Assembly: GCA_028826165.1 (NCBI GenBank)
Contig: JAPDFW010000092.1
Span: 310,001 to 374,000, forward strand
Reading direction: 5' to 3'
DNA: 64,000 nucleotides
Origin: Anaeramoeba ignava
Lineage: Eukaryota; Metamonada; Anaeramoebidae
The translations under genes were made by a program, and so were the position numbers. How positions within the stretch are numbered: the stretch's first letter is position 1; each line of letters begins with the position of its first letter. Under the pieces are notes generated by a model that was given only the letters and a program-made list of their open reading frames with translations, was not told where the DNA came from and searched no databases. This document shows, one piece after another, positions 59,301 through 64,000 of this stretch.

Positions 59301-61512
59301 AATTTCATTATTATTATTATTGTTGTGGTTATTATTAGTATCATAAGTAAAAGATCCATTTTGAATTGTGATTTGAACTTCATTCGAATTTTCATCAACT
59401 CTTTGTCTGTGAATTTCTACATTTTCTTCTGGAATTTCTGGAGATAAAAGAAATGTTTCAATTCTCTTCATTGATACCTTGAAATTTGCAAGCGCAACCA
59501 TTCCCCAAGGAAGAAAAAGAAGTTGAACTCTCATCAATTCAAAAAGAGCTATTGAAGTAAACACTTTTTCAGCTGTTAATTTGTTTCCTGTCGATCCATA
59601 AACAACAAAAGTAGCCAGAGCAGTTAGAAGAGGAAGGATTGTGAAAATAACCATTAAAAACATTCTAAGAATTAAGATACTTTTCAAAATTGAGATTTCT
59701 TTGTCTCGAAGATCAAGAATTTTTTTTTTGAAAATTTTTTCCCAAGCATAAAACTTGATTACTCTTATTCCTTGAAGCAATTCATTAATAATCTTGATTC
59801 TTGAATCTGATTGCATCATCAAAAGAATATTTTTCTTGGTGAATTTCTTAAAAATGACACCATTGATTGGAAAAGAAAGAACCAAAATTCCAAATCCAAC
59901 AAGAGAAGATGCTCCAAGTAAGTTGATTAATAAACCTAAGCACACAATAACTTGAACTGGGGCTGACCAAAGAAAATGGAACGCAAAAGTGATTTCTTGG
60001 ACTTTAGTGACATCTGATGACATTAAATTGACTATTTGACCTGTACTTGATAAATTTGATTTGATTTGTTCTTCGTTTTGTTTTTCTGCTAAAGCTTTTC
60101 TTTCTTTTTTGGTTAATTTCTTTTCTTTTTCTTTTTTCAATTCTTTTTCTTTTTCTTTCAATTCTTCTTCTTTTTCTTTTTTCAATTCTTCTTCTTTTTT
60201 TTCTAATTCTTGTTCTTCTTTTTTTTCTAATTCTTGTTCTTCTTTTTTTGGTTCTTGTTTCTTTTGTTGTTGATCTGATATTTTTCTGTTGATTAATAAA
60301 GATTTCCTGTAAATTAATGAAATTAATCCTGAACGCGCTCGAAATCCTACTTTTATAACTTGATCTAGAAATAAATTTTCAGAAAATGATCGAATTATTC
60401 CACTTAAAAAAAGGAAAATAACAAGTATAATTCCTGTTGATTGTGATGCTGATGAATCACTCATATACTTGATTAATTGTTGAAGAAGAATTGGATTTAA
60501 AATACTACAAACATCTCCAAAAAATTTTGGAACACCTCCTAATAAAAACGGTTTTTTGAATTGTTTTTTCAAAGAGTTTATCAATTTAGGTCTAAAAAAC
60601 AAAATTATGAAAAAATAGAGAAAACAATTTTTTAAATTTTAATTTTGATTTTGATTTTGATTTTGATTTTGATTTTGATTTTGATTTTAATTTTAATTTT
60701 AATTTTGATTTTAATTTTTAATTTTAATTTTGATTTTAATTTTGATTTTAATTTTGATTTTAATTTTAATTTTAATTTTAATTTTGATTTTAATTTTGAT
60801 TTTAATTTTGATTTTAATTTTAATTTTAATTTTGATTTAAATTTTAATTTTGATTTTGATTTTTTTGATTTTGATTTTGATTTTGATTTTGATTTTGATT
60901 TTAATTTTGATTTTAAATTTTGATTTTGATTTTAATTTTGATTTTGATTTTGATTTTGATTTTAATTTTAATTTTAATTTTAATTTTGATTTTGATTTTG
61001 ATTTTGATTTTAATTTTGATTTTAATTTTAATTTTAATTTTAAATTTTAATTTTAATTTTAATTTTAAATTTTAATTTTGATTTTGATTTTAATTTTACT
61101 TTTAATTTGAAATTTTAATTTTAATTTTAATTTTAAATTTTAATTTTAATTTTAATTTTAATATTAATTTTTGATTTTAATTTTAATTTTGATTTTAATT
61201 TAAATTTTAATTTTAAATTTTAAATTTTAATTTTACTTTTAATTTTAATTTTGATTTTAATTTTAAATTTTAATTTTGATTTAAATTTTAATTTTACTTT
61301 GTTTGTTTCTTTTCTTCATTCCAATTTGGTTCAAGTTCTCCTGTTATTTTTGAACAAAAATCTTGTGGTCTAAGTTCAAATAAATCATTTTGAATAAGTG
61401 GTCTTTTATATCCAGTTTTAGCAAGAGAACCAAACCAAGAAAATGTTAATCTTGAAAAGATATTTGCTTTAATTTCTTTATTAGGAATATAACTAATTTT
61501 TTCTTTTTTCAT
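56332..61512 (-). CDS. ABCC-type (MRP-like) ABC transporter, one frame break
   Basis: Exons 61512-61298, 60591-57190 and 56984-56332, with GT-AG repeat introns of 706 and 205 nt; about 1,422 residues, full-length without a TMD0. Exon 1 has the MRP linker (SRLTFSWFGSLAKTGYKRPL). TMD1 carries a Lys/Glu insert (60090-60260). NBD1: Walker A GPVGSGKSS, signature NISGGQKQRISLARAI, Walker B VFLFDDPLSAVD, H-loop LVTHQ. TMD2 includes FFDTTPIGRILNRFSKD, typical of ABCC. NBD2: the Walker A lysine is created by the last splice (GRTGSG-KSS), signature FSAGEKQLICLARAL, Walker B ILVLDEATSSID, H-loop TIAHR. It is probably an exporter of organic anions or conjugates at the plasma membrane or vacuole. One extra A in the coding run near 58480-58483 shifts the frame in the inter-domain linker; the linker continues in the next frame as KWIDLQPETESDIGDNFEV. 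Confidence 0.88.
56985..57189 (-). repeat. Intron 2 of the ABCC gene, ATTTTGATTTTA units
   Basis: Plus-strand GATTTT/AATTTT hexamers fill the 205-nt intron; G is the only G/C base apart from the edges. The intron splits the Walker A motif of NBD2. Confidence 0.8.
60592..61297 (-). repeat. Intron 1 of the ABCC gene, GATTTT/AATTTT hexamers
   Basis: Over 100 plus-strand hexamers of GATTTT and AATTTT. Apart from a handful of ACTTTT units near 61100-61250, C is absent. Donor GTAAAATT, acceptor TTTTGTTTTTTAG. Confidence 0.85.
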
Positions 61513-61917
61513 TTCTTATTAAAAAAAAAGATCAAAAAATAATAAAATTGAATTTAAAAAAAAAAATTTTTTCTTTTTTATTTAAATTAAAAAAATAAAA
61601 ATAAAAAAGTGAAGAATGAAAAAAGAAATTTATGAAGAAAATTTTTAATTTCTTTTAAACTTGATTTTAAAAAAAAAAATTTTTAAATTCGTCATTAAAA
61701 AATAAATAAATTAGTAATTAATTAATAAATAGATCAACAAAAAAAAATAATTTAAAAATATTTGATCAAATAACTAATAAAGCAAAAAAAAAAAATTATG
61801 AAATGAGTAATTAATGAGTATTTATTTAATTAGTAAATGTCTTTCTTTTTCTTTTTAATTTTAAAATTTTTTAAAATTAAAATTCTTTCAAATTGATTAT
61901 TAAATTATTATTTAAAT
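61513..61917. other. Intergenic upstream of the ABCC gene
   Basis: A/T homopolymer-rich; no coding signal. It leads into the satellite that starts near 61918. Confidence 0.45.
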
Positions 61918-62900
61918 AATCAAATAATCAAATCTCTTTTTAAGTTGATTAAAAATTGCTTATTTTAAATCTATTTTTGATTTAAAATTGATTTAAAGAA
62001 TTATTTTGAAATTTTTCTATTTAATTTTGATTATTAAAAATTTATTATCAAAAATAATAAATTATTTATTTTTTTTTTATTTAAATAAAAATAAAAATAA
62101 AAATGAAGAATCCAAATAATCAAAATCTCTTTTTTAAGTTGATTAAAAATTGTCATTATTTTAAATCCATTTTTAATTTAAAAAAAATTGAATTAAAGAA
62201 TTATTTTGAAATTTTTCTATTTAAATTGTAAATTATTCAAATTTATTTTTATTAAAATTTTTATTAAAATTATATTTAAAAATATGTTTAAAAATCTTTT
62301 AAATAATCAAATCTCTTTTTTTTAAGTTGATTAAAAATTGCTTATTTTAAATCTATTTTTGATTTAAAATTAATTTAAAGAATTATTTTGAAATTTTTCT
62401 ATTTAAATTGGATTATTTAAATTTATTATTTAATTATTATTTAAATATATTTAAAAATATGTTTAAATAATCCAAATAATCAAATCTCTTTTTTTTAAGT
62501 TGATTAAAAATTGCTTATTTTAAATCTATTTTTGATTTAAAATTGATTTAAGGAATTATTTTGAAATTTTTCTATTTAAATTGGATTATTTAAATTTATT
62601 ATTTATTTATTATTTGAATATATTTAAAAATATGTTTAAATAATTGGAAATAATCAAATCTCTTTTTTTTAAGTTGATTAAAAATTGCTTATTTTAAATC
62701 CATTTTTGATTTAAAATTAATTTAAGGAATTATTTTGAAATTTTTCTATTTAAATTGGATTATTATATTTATTATTAAATTATTATTTAAATCTATTTAA
62801 AAATATGTTTAAATAATCCAAATAATCAAATCTCTTTTTTTTAAGTTGATTAAAAATTGCTTATTTTAAATCTATTTTAAATTAAATATTAAATGTGTTT
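61918..62900. repeat. Satellite with ~173-bp unit, six copies
   Basis: The landmark CAAATCTCTTTTTTTTAAGTTG recurs with AATCTC at about 61930, 62124, 62310, 62483, 62657 and 62829 (spacing 193, 186, 173, 174, 172). Each unit continues ATTAAAAATTGCTTATTTTAA, then ATTATTTTGAAATTTTTCTA and an AT-rich variable end. The unit differs from the 142-bp satellite at 8005-9880. The three right-hand units are the most regular. Confidence 0.88.
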
Positions 62901-63009
62901 TTTATTTATTATTTTAAAGAAATTAATTTGATTAAAAGTAAATTAAAATTGAATTAAATTTTGAAAAAAAATTAAAAAAAAGTTTGATTTTCTTATTATT
63001 AATTAATTT

Positions 63010-64000
63010 TTAAATGAAATAAGATTCAAGTTCATCAACAACCCATTTATCATAAGAACCAGCTAAATAACTTTTAGCTTCATTTGATCTCTTAGTAATT
63101 CCATTAGGTAGATTATAACTATAACCAAAATTTGACCAACCTGTTTTTAAATCAGAATTTGAATAAAAATCACCATCACCAAACCATGGACCATAACTTA
63201 AATCAGAATAAATTGCATAACCATCATGTTTATATGTAAACTTTGCAGGTATTCTATCTCCTTTATCATTTCTTAATGAAAAAATAAATGCACTTGAATC
63301 ATTAATGTATCCTGTATTTCCATTAAATCCAACTTGAGTAAAACCTCCAAAAATAAAATTATCATTTGTTTTGATAATAACTAATGTTTTTCCTTTATTA
63401 TCAACTGCTTTATGCCAATTTTGACAATTAAATCCATCTCTTTTTGCTGAAAATCCTTTTTTCATTTTAGAAAAAAAATCATTATCATTTATCCATTCTT
63501 GTAATTTCTTAACATATTCAATATCTTTAATAATTTCTGAATCTGAAAAAATCTTTTGTAGTTCCATTTCTTGTTTCATTTATCTGATCAAAAATAGGTT
63601 TCATTTTCTTTTCTTCATTCTCTTTTTCAATTTTTATTTTTATTTTCTTTTCTTCCATTTATTTTCATTTTCTTTATTTTTATCTTCAATTTCAATTTTC
63701 ATTTGTTGATTTTCCTTCTCTTTGTTTTCAATTTCTTTTTGATTCTCTTGAATAACTTTGTTTTGAATATCAACTAAAAAAGATTTGGAAAGAAAAATAT
63801 CAAATTGTTTTAATTTATCAAAATCTTGTTTTGAAATTGAATCTTTATCAAATAATGAAGAAAAAGAATGAAATAATCTTTTCTTTTCATTCATTTTGTG
63901 TTTTTCTTTCTTTCCTTTTAATCTTTCATTTCTTTTCTCAATCCAATTATTTAAAAATTGAAAAAAATCAAATTGAAAAATTTCTTTTTTTTCTTGTTTA
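63010..64000 (-). CDS. Coiled-coil / TLDc domain protein (5' truncated, two frame breaks)
   Basis: The frame is open at the window edge, so the gene starts beyond 64000. The N-terminal part seen here is charged and helical (FQFLNNWIEKRNERLKGKK, DSISKQDFDKLKQFDIFL, then a Glu/Lys/Asn coiled coil). From about 63580 to the stop at 63010 is a TLDc-like domain: DIEYVKKLQEWINDNDF, GFSAKRDGFNCQNWHKAVD, NKGKTLVIIKTNDNFIFGGF, SSAFIFSLRNDKGD and a C-terminal DKWVVDELESYFI. TLDc proteins are linked to oxidative-stress protection and V-ATPase regulation in animals and yeast; the role here is unknown. Two short A-run length changes (near 63648-63652 and 63580-63583) separate the coiled coil from the TLDc frame; in each case the next frame continues with sensible sequence. 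Confidence 0.7.

Noticed and set aside
1-64000. Alternative genetic code explaining the many internal stops
   Set aside because: Breaks are frame changes, not single in-frame stops; TAA, TGA and TAG all end intact genes (for example 13757 TAA, 6001 TGA and 32631 TAG).
1-64000. Integrated virus or transposon with recognisable ends
   Set aside because: I saw no transposase, integrase, reverse transcriptase or capsid sequence and no terminal inverted repeats; the NTPase array is gene duplication.

Overview
The window looks like nuclear DNA of a free-living amoeboid protist. It is extremely AT-rich, has spliceosomal GT-AG introns, uses TAA, TGA and TAG all as stops, and its proteins carry long Asn/Gln/Glu/Lys runs. 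The gene set (BEACH, RMC1, YIPF6, PME-1, ABCC, dilute/NT-C2, TLDc, Crinkler-like NTPases) is eukaryotic. My best guess is Anaeramoeba (Metamonada), but sequence reading alone cannot exclude another AT-rich amoeba such as a dictyostelid. I saw no rRNA, tRNA, CRISPR array or telomere.

Layout. 1-3368 (+) is the 3' part of a surface beta-helix protein with a C-terminal membrane anchor. 3540-7643 (-) holds two tandem copies of a small membrane protein with a bacterial-type PH-like fold. 8005-9880 is a ~142-bp satellite. 9979-13759 (+) is an NT-C2/coiled-coil/dilute protein. On the minus strand follow RMC1 (13840-16563), YIPF6 (16677-18871) and a ~12-kb BEACH/WD40 gene (18970-31033). 31310-40420 is a tandem array of Crinkler/RHS-like NTPase-nuclease genes, each followed by a copy of the last exon of a small gene whose full version lies at 39984-40727. 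Then come an HPS4/CCZ1-type longin protein (40818-42805, -), a Sec23/24-like zinc-ribbon/vWA protein (42993-46582, -), a winged-helix/AT-hook protein (47014-49035, -), a protein with ~18 SLDKWKE repeats and a Byr4/Bfa1-like C-terminus (49715-53996, +), PP2A methylesterase PPME1 (54287-56103, -), an ABCC transporter (56332-61512, -), a ~173-bp satellite (61918-62900) and a coiled-coil/TLDc gene cut by the window end (63010-64000, -).

I rebuilt gene models by joining exons at GT-AG sites and checking that codon phase and protein family continue across each junction. Two themes stand out. First, nearly every intron over ~200 nt is filled from donor to acceptor by one AT-rich tandem repeat using A, T and mostly only one of C or G. 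Similar repeats inside exons encode Asn/Gln/Glu/Ile/Lys tracts. Second, many otherwise intact genes are broken by single-base length changes in homopolymers or short repeats, with the same domain continuing in the next frame. This most likely reflects consensus errors rather than biology.

Functionally, several genes fall in endolysosomal or Golgi trafficking: RMC1 (MON1-CCZ1 partner), the HPS4/CCZ1-like longin protein, the BEACH protein, YIPF6 and the dilute protein. Others concern PP2A control (PPME1), possibly a mitotic-exit-type GTPase (Byr4-like), transcription (winged helix) and export (ABCC). There are no operons; genes are independently arranged.
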